A DNA stretch of 64,000 nucleotides from Fulvia fulva (taxonomy: Eukaryota; Ascomycota; Dothideomycetes; Mycosphaerellales; Mycosphaerellaceae), in the NCBI RefSeq assembly GCF_020509005.1, contig NC_063018.1, positions 2,542,001 to 2,606,000 on the forward strand. Direction: 5' to 3'. The number at the start of each line of letters is the position of its first letter. The first letter of the stretch is position 1. A model generated the notes under the pieces. It saw only the letters and a list, made by a program, of their open reading frames with translations. It was not told the origin of the DNA and did no database searches. Made by a program: the position numbers and the translations under genes. Below are positions 1-10,224 of the stretch, in pieces.

Positions 1-1947
1 AACATTAACACTTTCGTAGATGTCGCCCTTGCCTGCATCTGCTCGCTCCTTATCTGCCTTGTAAGCTGCGGCGTCCAGTCTCAGTAACAGACGCCTCGAT
101 CTTGGCCGTGGTGCTCCATCAATGTAGTCTTGCTGCTCTTGACCTTGGCGGAGCGGTCTGCTGTTCTCATCAAGCACGCTAATGACTTCAGCACATCTTA
201 CGTGCTTCAAGCCGATCGTCTTAGCGGCGGAGTGCTTGCTGTTGCCGTTGGTGAGCTTCATGCTTGTGTCTTGGGGATGCAGAGCAAGCAAGAAGACGAC
301 GTCGTCAGGTCGAAGGGTCTCCCATTCTCGTCGTAGCCCTGGCTGCAGTCTGCTCACGTCCAGTACGACCTCAACCTTGGCCTCTGCAGGTACTACTTCG
401 CCAACACGAGGCGCTACAACGTCGATTATGCCAGGCTTGCTGATGGGTATCGCTAGTCGTGAGAAGCCGTCAAATCTGGTGATACCACCCCCCAAGCGCG
501 GCTTCAATCGTTTAATGGTGTCCTCGATGTGCTTTCTGATTCCGTAAAGTGCTTCGTGTCGGTACAAAACAAACGAGCGGTAGAGGAAGTCGCCTATCGT
601 GAGGTATTGAAGATTCAGCTTTGGAATAGGCAGAGGTCGTGAGTGGTCATGCTCGTCCACGCGGAGCATCGCATCGTCGTACAGCGTCTCCTCTGTCGGC
701 AGTACTCGCAGTGTCCGTAGCCTCTCCGTGTAGTATGGTTTTTTCTCGATCACCTCCACCAGTGTCTCCACAAAGAATGTTCGATCTCGGACCAGTATTG
801 ATTTCTCTGGGTATTCCGCTGTTCTCAAACCCAGCTCTTTGCATAGCACAAGCACTTCTTGATCCGTCAGCGCCTGCATATGACCTTCCAGCCCTTGCCG
901 TTGCGAAAGTGCACCAAAGTTGGTCAGAACCAGGATCTTGAGCTTTTCCGGTTGCAGCTTCAGTGACACCTTCTGCAGCCTCGAGATCTCAGCATTCTGG
1001 ACCTCCTCATAAGCCTGTCTGCTCAACTGTTCTCCCGTCTGGTCCTCGATAGGAAAATGCGTGTAGTGCGCCAGAAGCTGATACATCTCCTTCAGCACTT
1101 CTTCGTCCTGGTACATGAACGACAGCCTTATTGCAGACAGCACGTTCATGTCCTTCAGCAGAGTATTGACATATCGCCTCGTGGGGAGCTGGCTCTGCAG
1201 GTCGCATAGCAATTCAAGAAAGCGCTCGCAGAACAGCACGTTCTCCTGCTTGGTGTCCGCACCCGCATCCGCATCGTAGAGCTTATCCAGGAATTGCAAA
1301 AGCAAAGTATGCAGCCAACTACGCTGGAACCGCAGCTTGGCCTGTCCTGCCGCATCCTCGTTGTCGAGCTTCTTTCCTGCTGCTCGCCATGCCTTTTGCA
1401 GCTGTGGTCTCTTTCCCAGATGCCGCTCCCGAGTCGCATCGTCGTGTAGGTTGTGCCAGATGCCTATCGAGACCAGAGGGGCACACTCTTTGCGGATAAT
1501 GCCATGGTCGAGACTCTGGTAAGCACCAACGATGAAAGTGAGGAGGAAAGATCGTAGCGTCGTAGAAAGTGATTGATCGATGCTCAGTTGCGCGACGCGT
1601 CTGAAGAAATCGGCGAAGTCGTCTGCTCGTTCTGGGTTGCTGGCAAAGGTTGGCCATGTGGGAAGGTGTTCCTGTCGCTTGGTGTTGACCAGCAGTGCTA
1701 GTAGAAGCACATGCTGGTTTGACGAGTCTGAGGTGTAGCCAGGCCACAGATATCTCTCCAGTGCCTGCAGCTGCTCTAGCAGAAGCAGTGAGAAGGCTGA
1801 GCATCCATCTTCTTCAACCAGCTTCCAGAGCTTTGTGACGGTACTGGGCAGCACTTTCGGCGGGTTCGCTGTTGCAAGCCATGTTTCGCGTGCGATTTTG
1901 GCTAATTCGTTGTCGCCGGTCAAGTCGCTAAGGTCTGGCCGCGACAT
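1..1947 (-). CDS. cwf11: Aquarius/Cwf11 intron-binding spliceosomal protein, N-terminal part (3' end outside window)
   Basis: One reading frame stays open from an ATG at 1947 to the left edge (649 codons), so the C-terminal half, with the SF1 helicase core, lies outside. The protein starts MSRPDLSDLTGDNELAKIAR. It carries landmarks of the Aquarius N-terminal domain in order: a leucine-rich helical repeat region, the CERFLELLCDLQSQLPTRR segment (residues about 240-260), LNLQYLTIGDFLYRSF near residue 470, and the DIYESVNV stretch at the edge, which aligns with DVYETFNI of human AQR. Aquarius binds introns upstream of the branch site in the activated spliceosome and belongs to the Prp19-related intron-binding complex; S. 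pombe calls it Cwf11. No intron is needed. The start lies 208 bp from the divergent complex I gene. Identity is firm; only the length is unknown. Confidence 0.9.
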   Translation of the reverse strand, partial: MSRPDLSDLTGDNELAKIARETWLATANPPKVLPSTVTKLWKLVEEDGCSAFSLLLLEQLQALERYLWPGYTSDSSNQHVLLLALLVNTKRQEHLPTWPTFASNPERADDFADFFRRVAQLSIDQSLSTTLRSFLLTFIVGAYQSLDHGIIRKECAPLVSIGIWHNLHDDATRERHLGKRPQLQKAWRAAGKKLDNEDAAGQAKLRFQRSWLHTLLLQFLDKLYDADAGADTKQENVLFCERFLELLCDLQSQLPTRRYVNTLLKDMNVLSAIRLSFMYQDEEVLKEMYQLLAHYTHFPIEDQTGEQLSRQAYEEVQNAEISRLQKVSLKLQPEKLKILVLTNFGALSQRQGLEGHMQALTDQEVLVLCKELGLRTAEYPEKSILVRDRTFFVETLVEVIEKKPYYTERLRTLRVLPTEETLYDDAMLRVDEHDHSRPLPIPKLNLQYLTIGDFLYRSFVLYRHEALYGIRKHIEDTIKRLKPRLGGGITRFDGFSRLAIPISKPGIIDVVAPRVGEVVPAEAKVEVVLDVSRLQPGLRREWETLRPDDVVFLLALHPQDTSMKLTNGNSKHSAAKTIGLKHVRCAEVISVLDENSRPLRQGQEQQDYIDGAPRPRSRRLLLRLDAAAYKADKERADAGKGDIYESVNV

Positions 1948-2155
1948 TGTTGCTTCTGCTGACCACACAGTGCACTTCCTCACCATCAACAACATGCTCT
2001 GGCCGCGCTTTGGACGGTTTCAGTTGAAATCTTGGAACGTGTGGCGGTGCAGATGATCTGTGGCTGAGGCGAAAGCCCTCCGCTTGACTACCACCACGCC
2101 TCACTCATCTACAGCAACACCTCGCTGCCATTGCGCACACCACACAACCAGCACA

Positions 2156-2859
2156 ATGGCGCAAGAACGGCCTGCGGGCACCATCTCCATAACTGAGGAT
2201 CCCAACATCAAGAACAGCAGACCCTATGTCCCAGCCAAGCGATCCAATGGCGACTACCCAGTACGCTCCACCACCTCTTCAAGCTCCGCTACCCGCCCCT
2301 ACTGACACTCATACTTCAGCTCATCGACTCAGACCCTCACTTCTCCCGCGTAGTCCGCTATGCTCGCGGCTCCGACTACCTCGCGGGCGCCGCCTTCGCC
2401 GCCTCAGGCTCCGCCCTCATGGTCTGGTGGGAACGCATCTCCCCCTCAGAAGTCGGCCGCGGCGGCTTCGCCCAAATCATGCGTCTCTCCGGCGCCATAT
2501 CCGTCACGGCTGGCTTCCTCCTCTTCTACTCCCGCAGCATCAACCGCTTCTACGGCTTCAGCGAGAACCGCCGAGAGATCGACTTGGACATGCGCGAAAT
2601 GACCGATCGCGTGAAGAGGGGAGAGCCGCTGTATGGAAAGACCGTCTTGACGGAGTATATGCAGGGTGCGGCGAGTAGGCAGAGTCGGTACAGTGGAGTG
2701 TTCATACATGTTATGCCGTGGTTTAATTTCGTGAACCATGAGCAGCATGGAGTGGATACGAGCAAGTATTACCGAAATGCCGAGAGGGAGCTGGAGGCGG
2801 AGAGGACTGGGAAGAGCTTGACGGAGCAGGCCAAGGAGGCCGTGGGCTGGAACAACTAG
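2156..2859 (+). CDS. NADH:ubiquinone oxidoreductase (complex I) 21 kDa subunit, NUXM type
   Basis: Two exons: 2156-2260 and 2320-2859, with a 59-base intron (2261-2319) that has a GTACGC donor, a CTGAC branch site and a CAG acceptor. Splicing joins SNGDYP to LIDSDPHFSRVVRYARGSD, the conserved start of the fungal complex I 21 kDa subunit N-terminal domain. The product is 214 residues. A hydrophobic hairpin follows (residues about 55-95, containing ALMVWWERISP and SGAISVTAGFLLFYSRS), then a charged C-terminal domain (EIDLDMREMTDRVKRGEPLY ... YSGVFIHVMPWFNFVNHEQHG). Family knowledge: this is an accessory subunit of the membrane arm in the inner mitochondrial membrane, found in fungi. The ATG at 2156 gives the usual short polar N-terminus. 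Confidence 0.88.
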
Positions 2860-3891
2860 ATGGCGTGAGGCAGGAGGTTAGGCGGGGTGTGATGGACACG
2901 CAGAGAGACACATGAGCTGGAGCAAAGCTTCTGTTGTATGTTTATATTGCTCTGGCCAAGGCTGGCAGAATCAGATCGGATGGCGCAATCGAGGAAATGA
3001 AACAGGTACATTAACGCTCTACTGACCTCTTACGCCTAAGACTTGCGACAGCACTCGGAGCCTAAGTTGACAGTCCGAATACCTCCAGGTGTCCACGATT
3101 ATCGGCTGGCGAATAATCACCCTTGAGGAGATCAAGGACCGCATCAATGGCCTTAATCCACGATCTCTAGGTAATCGGAATCGAAGGGCAACCCGCCTTG
3201 CTCAACGAACAGGAAGTTGCCGCACTAACACTCGACCAAGCACCGAGGGCTGTGAACAAAGCTTGTTGCCGCGGAGCGCGTTGTCGTCTTCGCTACAGAT
3301 GTTAATGCTTAAACCTCATAGCGGGCTGAAGCGATGTGTAGAGCATAGCGACTTACGCGAAGCGCCCACGCAATGCTGTTCCCCTGGGGGTTCTGGATTT
3401 CCTTGACTCACGTCGCACAGGGTACCTGGGTACTTGTTGGACAGGACCTGAGCGGCAGTCAATTTTGTCCATGGCCTTCGCACAAGCATTGGAATAATAT
3501 ACACACACCACGATGCGTGGCCGGAGCGCCATCGCCTCATGTCCTAGCGACAAAGGACGCTCCAAATCGATGCCAGGAGGACAGGATGTTTTCTGGCTCT
3601 GCCACTTTCTCCTCCCTTGCGTTGGTAAGTCTCTACCTCCGCCAAAGCCTTGATAGTGTTATGAACCTTCTTGCGCGAGCTATCGTCACTAGCTGCCCTC
3701 AATCTAGTTGTGCTGGTTCCACATGCTCTATGCCACAATGCGTTACGGTCTCCGCCATCCAGCATGATGCCAAAGGACGATGACCTACACTCGTCAGCAT
3801 CCGCCGGCCCGGGTGGCCGGCACACATCACACACGTGAAGGGAAGGCGTGTCACCTGGTCTGCGAAGCAGACGTTTCGTCGTCGGTCGAAG
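2860..3891. other. Gene-free stretch
   Basis: About 1 kb after the complex I gene. Short open frames exist on both strands (for example 3373-3783 +), but none has an intron pattern, domain or codon bias that supports a gene. I see no RNA gene here. Confidence 0.5.
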
Positions 3892-4182
3892 CCACGGGGG
3901 CGTATCGTGAGGCAGACATACGAATGACCACGCCAATGCGAGCGCCCCGCTAATCCTGCCTCGCGATACGCCTGCGAGCCATGAGAATCTGTGCAAGGTT
4001 TCTTACGAAGCGACCCTAACCAGCCGGTGCCCAGACAGGAACCACGCCAATGCGAGCGAACCCCGGGTCGTGATGACTAACACCACCAGAGAGGGCGCTT
4101 GGGTAGAGTGCCTTGACAGCAGGGGTTTTACGGAGAGCTAGAATGGAACTCCGCCGTCCAGACTCAGCACAAGCAACGGGAA
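3892..4182. repeat. Diverged direct repeat, copy 1
   Basis: This segment matches 4349-4634 in the same orientation. Shared blocks include CCACGGGGGCGTA at the start, GATACGCCTGCGAGC, GAATCTGTGCAAGG, CGGTGCC-AGACAGGAACC, GTGCCTTGACAGC and AGACTCAGCAC at the end, in the same order. Spacing differs by small indels and there are many substitutions. Within copy 1 the string CCACGCCAATGCGAGCG occurs twice. No intact frame runs through it. Confidence 0.75.
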
Positions 4183-4348
4183 TCGAAGAACAAAGGGGGG
4201 AGTGATGTGGCGGTTGGTTGCAGGGGGTGTCGTAGAGGTCGATCGGACGAGTTCTATGAATAATGGTCAGCTGGTGATGGTAGAAGCGCGTGTGGGGGGT
4301 ATCAATACCTCGTCTGTGTGACAGACGGATTTTGTATCCTTGTAGAGG

Positions 4349-4634
4349 CCACGGGGGCGTACCGCTCGGCAGAGATACGACAGCCACGCCCAATCGCGGC
4401 GAACTTCGCTGACAACGCCTCACGATACGCCTGCGAGCGCTGTAGAGAATCTGTGCAAGGGATCTCTCGGTCCTACACTCTTCAGTCGGTGCCAGGCAGG
4501 AACCGCGCCCGATCGCAACGAGAACCCCGGTCGTGAAGACGAACACCGCTGTCGAGAGAGTCCAGAGGATGTGCCTTGACAGCGTGGAATTGTACGGAAA
4601 GTATTCGCCAACCAGACTCAGCACTGCAACGGAA
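4349..4634. repeat. Diverged direct repeat, copy 2
   Basis: Partner of 3892-4182. Read on the minus strand, this copy encodes a short hydrophobic stretch (STAVFVFTTGVLVAIG) inside a long frame (4016-4831) that has no ATG near its start. Copy 1 has lost the equivalent frame. The pair may be what remains of a duplicated small membrane or secreted protein gene, but I cannot name it. Confidence 0.7.
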
Positions 4635-4834
4635 GATAGTGACGATGGAGCATGGGTGATATGGCGAGGATCTTGGTGATGCAGGTAAAGTAATGAGGTC
4701 GCTAAATTGTGGAAGGTGATGATGTTTGAATGACGAAGTTTGCTGGTGTTGTGAGTTCGAGAGAGCGAAATTTTTGGCAAGTGTGCAGGAGGTTGGAAAT
4801 TTGAGTTTATGAGAGATCTGAAATAATGCACGGG

Positions 4835-5482
4835 CTACTTATGGGGATCAGTGCGGCTTAAGCTCAAGCGTGGTTGCCTCAGGCCAAGATTCACATGTGA
4901 AGCTGATTGTTGCTCGAATTCTCTGACCCTACAGGTCTTGTACAGGTCCCCAGGCTTATGATGCGCCCCAGCACCGCGATCCGAACTCACTTTGGTCGTG
5001 TTTTCTACGCAATGAGACAGTGCACCGGCGGGTTCGAGCTTCGTTGCTTGTTCCGGTAAGACGGCGCGCTTACCGATAGCTGATCGAGGCACTTTCGCGA
5101 CAAGCACGAGTAGCTTGGCCATCTTTAAGACCGCCTGCAGGCATTCGAAGCTGGTCCACGATTGACACCCGTCGTCTTGGAGCTTTGCTGCGAGAAAGAA
5201 TTGACGCTCGTCATCTCGCAGTAGTCGGTCAATACCGGTAAAGTGAGACTTCAACATCACCTTTACTCGCTGTGCGAGATTGGTGTTGAAGTCTCTATCT
5301 GGCCGGCCAGCTTTAAGACGACCTTGGTAGAACGTATTGCTCGGCATATGCAGTAGATTGCGGTGAGCACGGTAGCTAACGCATGAGTTAACCGTCTGGA
5401 GGTGGCGCATGCTCATCAACCGCGCAAGGAAGATAGTCGCCAGGGTATTGGACAATGCGTTGTGACCTTTGGACGTTACCAC
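4835..5482 (-). pseudogene. Relic of an SF1 (NAM7/DNA2-like, AAA_12) helicase
   Basis: The minus frame contains VSYRAHRNLLHMPSNTFYQG followed by RLKAGRPD. This closely resembles the C-terminal AAA_12 helicase block of fungal NAM7/DNA2-like proteins, whose typical form is an N/V-Y-R-x-H core, then MPS.xFYxGxL and a GRPD-like turn. A later segment (FECLQAVLKMAKLLV) is compatible with the next helix of that domain. Nothing like the Walker A or DEAD-box half is found upstream, and downstream the frame turns into low-quality sequence and ends. A full helicase of this class would be 900 or more residues; here about 100 are recognisable. I infer a fragment or decayed gene rather than a working one. 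The assignment rests on one motif block. Confidence 0.4.
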
Positions 5483-6129
5483 CGGCCCTAGTTGCTGGAT
5501 GTCCCCGGGTCCATCTCGTACGGTACAATAAGTATTCCTCGGACCTGCGGGAGCATCTCAGAGCTGCACAGCTATAACTTGATGCGTGAAGCCTAAGGCG
5601 CGCCGTTCCATCTGCCTCCTTCCACGGTGAATCGTGGAGCATTGGACGCCATAGTCATAGCAATCTGCAGCACGGAAGCGGCAACCGATTGCTCCAAAGA
5701 CCTCAGCCGATTGTCGTTCCATTGCTGCAAAGTAAACCCCACTCGACGCTGGGATCAGGATAAGGCTTAACATGACCCTCTCGTCTGCAAGACGCTTTCC
5801 TAGCCATGCCAAGGCCATGAACGGCCTCCATGAATTGCTAATACTTGGTGTTGCAAGTGAGCGACTACTCTGGCCGGACAGGCTGTCACGCGCTCGATGC
5901 CCAACGAGTCACCGACGGCTGGTGATAGGACTGTGTACCGTGGAGCACGTTGACTCATGATCGAAGCAAAAGCGTTTACCTCAACACGATGGCGCATGGC
6001 GGAGTAGCAAGGTCGTCTCGATGCAGTGGAGCGTGCAGCGCGTCGTCGCGTAGTCACTTTGGCGGGTGGCTTACTGGTCACGCATAGGGCCAACAAATTC
6101 GTCACCAGCCCTTTTGTTTCATGGCGAAA
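5483..6129. other. No supported gene
   Basis: Several medium open frames overlap on the minus strand (5558-5818, 5800-6237), but beyond the zinc-finger remnant described next they show no domain. The stretch may be degenerate continuation of the two flanking relics. Confidence 0.4.
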
Positions 6130-6505
6130 GGCAAGAACATTGAAGTCGTGAATATGCCTCACCTGCAAATGATAATCCAGTCCTTCAACGCTGCTGAAGC
6201 CATGGTTATCCATCGAGCAGTCGTGGGGACAGACCACACTTTTCTGGGTTTCGTGGTACCGAACGTAGTGAAATCACTGGCGTGGGAGAAATGCGCTTCT
6301 TGCCGCAGTCCGGCCAGGCACATATGAATTCTTGGTCGGAGACCTCGTAGATTTCCTCAAACTTAACCATGTCCAGATGACTCAAGTACTGGGGGAAAAT
6401 GTCAGCTTTGCTATTCATCTGCTCTTGACTTTCAGATGACTGTTTGCTGTGGCCAGCCTTTGCTGCTTCCAGAAGAGACAGAGAAATTGGCAGATCACGG
6501 TTCAT
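6130..6505 (-). pseudogene. C2H2 zinc-finger gene remnant, frameshifted
   Basis: An ATG at 6505 opens a frame leading to EFICAWPDCGKK, the start of a C2H2 finger. The expected continuation is split over all three frames within about 60 bases: SHASDF in the second frame, then HYVRYHETQKSVVCPHDC in the third, then SMDNHGFSSVEGLDYHLQVR with the closing His pair (HLQVRHIH). Read together the order CxxxxC ... HxxxH, CxxxC ... HxxxxH is typical of fungal C2H2 arrays, but at least two frameshifts and an in-frame TGA interrupt it. No intron of usable size would repair so short an interval. I infer a pseudogene. A sequence error is possible but would need two events close together. Confidence 0.5.
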
Positions 6506-6692
6506 TTTCTGTGAGCCTCTAGATCCAAGCGAGTGCGTTCGAACGCTTCAAAGTCAGCAGGAGAGTCTACGAAATTGAACGGCCCTCTCGAGACATTGAC
6601 AAAGGTTGGCGGCAGCGTCGGTACTCACGCGATAGCATGAATCGAGGCTGCTGAAGGGACTCTTGGATCGCCTCAGTGATTACACAGGGCCA

Positions 6693-8555
6693 TTATGCCT
6701 CTGCCAGGGGTAGACTGCTCCAAACATCTCTCCAATCTTGGCTCGGTTCTCTAGGCCACAGCGCACAGAACTCAGGCTCTGCATCGCCCATTTCGGGTGG
6801 CCTGCCACCGAGAATATCTTCGTACCTCATGCGCCTAGCCTGACTGCCTTTCAGCTCTTCGGTGATAATTCCATCTGGTTCGTCGTCTCTTGGGCTGAGA
6901 GCGCACTTCCACTGCCGCTCAAAGTGTTGATAAAGAGGATACAATCTAGTGGTATCGAATCCCGAATAACGGGAATCTAATTCCCCAGCAGAAACCTGCG
7001 CGTCGCTAAAGCAGATGGTGCCCACTCCAACGACGTTGAATTCGATACTCTGCAACCGAGTAGAACTTTTCGGCTTAGCCGCAGCGATTCGGCGGAAGAT
7101 TGCAGTGACCAGAGCGGCATCGATCGCACAGTTGACGAGCACACGGCGCGTGCAAAGCTCCTTATATGTCGGGTCCTGGGTGATTCCGCTCCAGCTGAGG
7201 TCATCAAGTGTGTTCTCATTGTGGACTGTGATAGAACAATCCAGGTCCAAGCACAGACTTCGCACCTTGGTAAAGCTACCCAGACATGTATAGAGTCCGG
7301 CCTCATGCTTATCGCCCTGCGTGCGAAGTATCCGTACACCCAAATGCTCGAGCAATGGACAGGCCTTACGGAGAATCTGAAGGCTCTCGATGGTGCTTGC
7401 GGACCGAGGGACCGGGAGCCGCCGCAAAAAGTGTCCATGATGACTCACGATCGCGCTTAACGTGGATTCACAGACATCCCCAGTAAAGGCCAACTCGTTC
7501 AGCGATGGCAGAGATTGAAGCAGAGTGGCAGTATCAGACCTGTTGCCGCCGGATCCAGCTCTGATCTCTAAAGCAGATAGCGATGGGAAGTTAGCATGTT
7601 TCGCAGTCCATTCCAGTGTGCCAGCATCGACGTTGTCCTTGAGCTTTAGTGTGCGTAGGGCATCCAAGTTTGTGTGTTGCCACCGTGCGTCCATAATCTC
7701 GATTCTCCCTTTTAAAGCAAGACTAGTCAGCTTTGCTTTGGTGTTCTTGCTCTTCTCAGACCCATCGAGTAGCACAAGCCCAGGTTATGGCATTATTTCC
7801 CTGCTCCTGCGCGATGCTGGCGAATCTCTCGGCCGTACGTAGCAATGCTCCAACTCACAAAAGCGGGACTTTCCCGGCGCTACTAAGTCCAAGATAGCTT
7901 CTAAATGGTAGTCTGCTTTGCCCGCCGACGTAAGCCTGCTCCCAGACAGCTTGATAGCGTAGAGATTTGGAGACGTGACCAGGGCAATATCGTTGGGCTT
8001 CAGCCCCAATGGATCTCTGTCAGCTTCGCCAGTGGTACGTACAAGACCACTCAAGTGAAGGTGTCCAATATGCAAGCGACAATCGGGTAAGTTGCTCGAA
8101 TGCAGAACAGATAGTAGGCAAGAGGGGAAGATTGATTCGCATGCAAACTCAATGTCCTTCAGGCCCGACAATCTTTCCATAAAGTGCGCGAGCGGTTGCC
8201 ATGAGCCCTCGTAGAAAAAAGGCGGGAGTCGACGACCCGCTGAATCCGGTATCTGCTTGTGAGCGTGACGTCGCCACTCCTGCCATATATTGCCTCGCAC
8301 CGCGAGTGCACGCACGTGCCGAAAGCTGTCGTTCCTGCGCAATGACAAGGTCCATTGCTGTATATCAGCAGCCAGCTTCTCCGGGCTCTCGACCTTCAAG
8401 GTGATTCGGCGGAAAAGGGCAAAGGTGGCTGCCCGCCGGCATTGTCGATTGACTAGAGCAAGTTGTGCTACACTGGATGGATGCGAGGCCTGGAGTTCGT
8501 CGCATATCCCATGCAGCACTTCTATGGGTAAAGTGTCCAGAGTCGACGCTGCCAT
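6693..8555 (-). CDS. F-box protein
   Basis: Exon 1 runs 8555-7839 and exon 2 7754-6693, with a proposed 84-base intron (donor GTACGG, acceptor GAG at 7755). The frame is closed by a TAA just upstream of exon 2, so some intron is required here. Product about 592 residues. An F-box-like start (STLDTLPIEVLHGICDEL, residues 4-21, then LALVNRQCRRAATFALFRRI) is followed by alternating leucine-rich segments (LPSLNELAFTGD, CPLLEHLGVRIL) of the irregular LRR kind found in many fungal F-box proteins. Family role: the F-box binds Skp1 and the rest picks substrates for SCF ubiquitin ligases. The substrate cannot be told. A second donor (GTGAGT at 7858) was considered but gives no open frame. Confidence 0.7.
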
Positions 8556-8961
8556 CTTCGAAAGGCGCTACGAGTTATGGCACGGGAGGCGCTATGGTGT
8601 ACAGCATTCGGTCTTCAAGTTCCATGACCACGAATGTATCGTGCTAAATGTCCCAGGCGATGAAAGCGGTCCGGATCGAGGACGGCTCTATCCTGAGATG
8701 AGTCTGATGTGCAGATGAGTCAGTATGGAAGCCACGAAAGTGAAAGTGTGTTTGAACTTTGAAGGGGAATGGAGTCGTGAAACGCGTGTGAGCACGTGCC
8801 GGCTGAACAATTCGGCTACAGCCGGCGCTAGCTTTGCAGGGATTCACCATTGTCCCAGCCACCTCTTTATTGTGCCACGAGACCTGCCTTCCACCACACA
8901 TCCACTTCGACTCTCGAGTCACAAACAAACGCAAATCAGGAATGATACAACATCTTTGATC
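8556..8961. promoter_or_regulatory. Divergent intergenic region between F-box gene and small coiled-coil gene
   Basis: About 400 bp between two start codons facing away from each other, so it should hold both promoters. An open frame crosses part of it (from 8725) in phase with the downstream gene, but the better start for that gene is 8962. No clear TATA box is seen. Confidence 0.4.
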
Positions 8962-9369
8962 ATGGCAACCGCTCAGCAGGACGCAACATCCCAGCAGGAC
9001 TGGGACATCGCACAGTACGAAGCCGCTTTGGCACATTTGGAGAAGCTGCAGGAACAGGTACGCTCGCCCATATGCTGCTCATCACCGTACGTCATTCTAA
9101 TGATCACACAGATTTACGCTATTCGTAACACGATGCAGGCTATCGCCGCGCCACTCAGGCCACGCAACTACTCTTCGAAGCAGCAAGCATTTGCCGACCT
9201 TAGAGACGCGGCCGTGTCCTCGTCAACTGGTCTTCAAGCGTTGAAGGAAGACTGGACCTCGGAAGAGACACGGGAGCTGTTCTCAAGGAGCGACGAGAGC
9301 TTGAAAAGGGATTCCGATCTCCGTAAAGCGATGACTGTACCGCATGCTGGCTGGACCAGCGACGATTGA
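8962..9369 (+). CDS. Small conserved-looking fungal coiled-coil protein, function unknown
   Basis: Two exons, 8962-9057 and 9112-9369, joined across a 54-base intron (GTACGC ... CACAG). The intron length is a multiple of three and contains no stop, so an unspliced frame also stays open; splicing is preferred because it joins the helix ALAHLEKLQEQ directly to IYAIRNTMQAIAAPL. Product 117 residues: polar Gln-rich start, a helix likely to form a coiled coil (residues 15-50), then a second helical region (FADLRDAAVSSSTGLQAL) ending in HAGW. I recognise the general pattern of small Pezizomycotina proteins but no named family or function. The ATG at 8962 is chosen over the upstream one at 8725, whose N-terminal extension looks untranslated. 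Confidence 0.6.
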   Translation: MATAQQDATSQQDWDIAQYEAALAHLEKLQEQVRSPICCSSPYVILMITQIYAIRNTMQAIAAPLRPRNYSSKQQAFADLRDAAVSSSTGLQALKEDWTSEETRELFSRSDESLKRDSDLRKAMTVPHAGWTSDD

Positions 9370-9496
9370 GCTATTTCAGTGGCAATGCGACTTCAGCGGT
9401 TGTTCTCAACTCTGACTGCTAAACGAAGACTTCAATTACGCGATGGTTCTGGCGGCACCACCGTCTTGGATACAGCCCTTAACAAACCTTCTGGCA

Positions 9497-10224
9497 TCAG
9501 CGAATCGGCCGTCCACCTGGCCACCTACCCGCCGACCCATCAACAGTAGTATTCCAATGTCCATCCCAATCCCTCCAACAAGTCGGCATCGACCACTTCC
9601 CACGATGACCATGCGGCCAATGCGCATCACTCCAGAAGCCCCACTTGTTTCCCGGCCGAATATCACTATACCGCCTCGTCCGGAAGTTATACACCTCATC
9701 CCGATCTCTCCTGGCCCAAGGCGTACTTCCCAAATTTCCAGGCGGCAACCAATCCATATCCTCAGCAGGACCTACACCACAATGTCAGTCAGCACACTCC
9801 ACAAAGAACACCTCACTGCTGGATACAACATACCTCTCCAATCCGGATCGCGATTCAACCACCCCAACCCCGTCTCATCCCAATGGCTCCAATGTCCTCT
9901 TTTCGGCATATCCCGATGCAAAGTCCTCCGATCTCCATTCATCACAACAAACACATCCGGGCCCTCTCCCGTCAACCCATCCTTGATACGCCCGAGCGTA
10001 CCCCTCCTCGCACCATCAACAGGCCTCGCCCAATACTTCTTCGGCCTGAAATTCTGAAGTTTCCGGCCACCTTGGTACCAGCCGCGGTTGGGACGGTAGT
10101 GGACAAATGGTTCTTCGCGAGGGGCGTTACGGCGGTGGCCAAATTCGGGAAGAAAGGGGAAGCCGTTGTAGGCGGCTTGTTGGTAGTCTTCGGCGAGAGG
10201 TTGCGGGTGGTGGGGGAAGGCCAT
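9497..10224 (-). CDS. Trp/Arg/Gly-rich orphan protein
   Basis: Exon 1 10224-9817 and exon 2 9760-9497, joined across a 56-base intron (GTGAGG donor, CTGACTGAC branch region, CTGAG acceptor). Product 223 residues. The N-terminus (MAFPHHPQPLAEDYQQAAYN) has strong C-ending fungal codon choice; the rest is basic and full of Trp (RGWYQGGRKLQNFRPKKYW, RGHWSHWDETGLGWLNRD, KWGFWSDAHWPHGHRGKW). No signal peptide, membrane segment or known domain is visible. Open frames also exist on the plus strand across the same DNA (Pro-rich and Ser/Thr-rich readings); they contain stops and I consider them shadows, but strand choice is not certain. An extra 5' exon cannot be excluded, as the frame is open upstream. 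Confidence 0.5.

Noticed and set aside
4016..4831. 271-codon minus frame covering the diverged repeats
   Set aside because: Starts at GTG with no early ATG, has no domain apart from one hydrophobic stretch, and the first repeat copy does not keep the frame.
9443..10057. 204-codon Pro-rich frame on the plus strand
   Set aside because: Its Pro codons are the complement of Trp codons of the spliced minus gene; the best plus-strand codon bias lies in other frames that contain stops.
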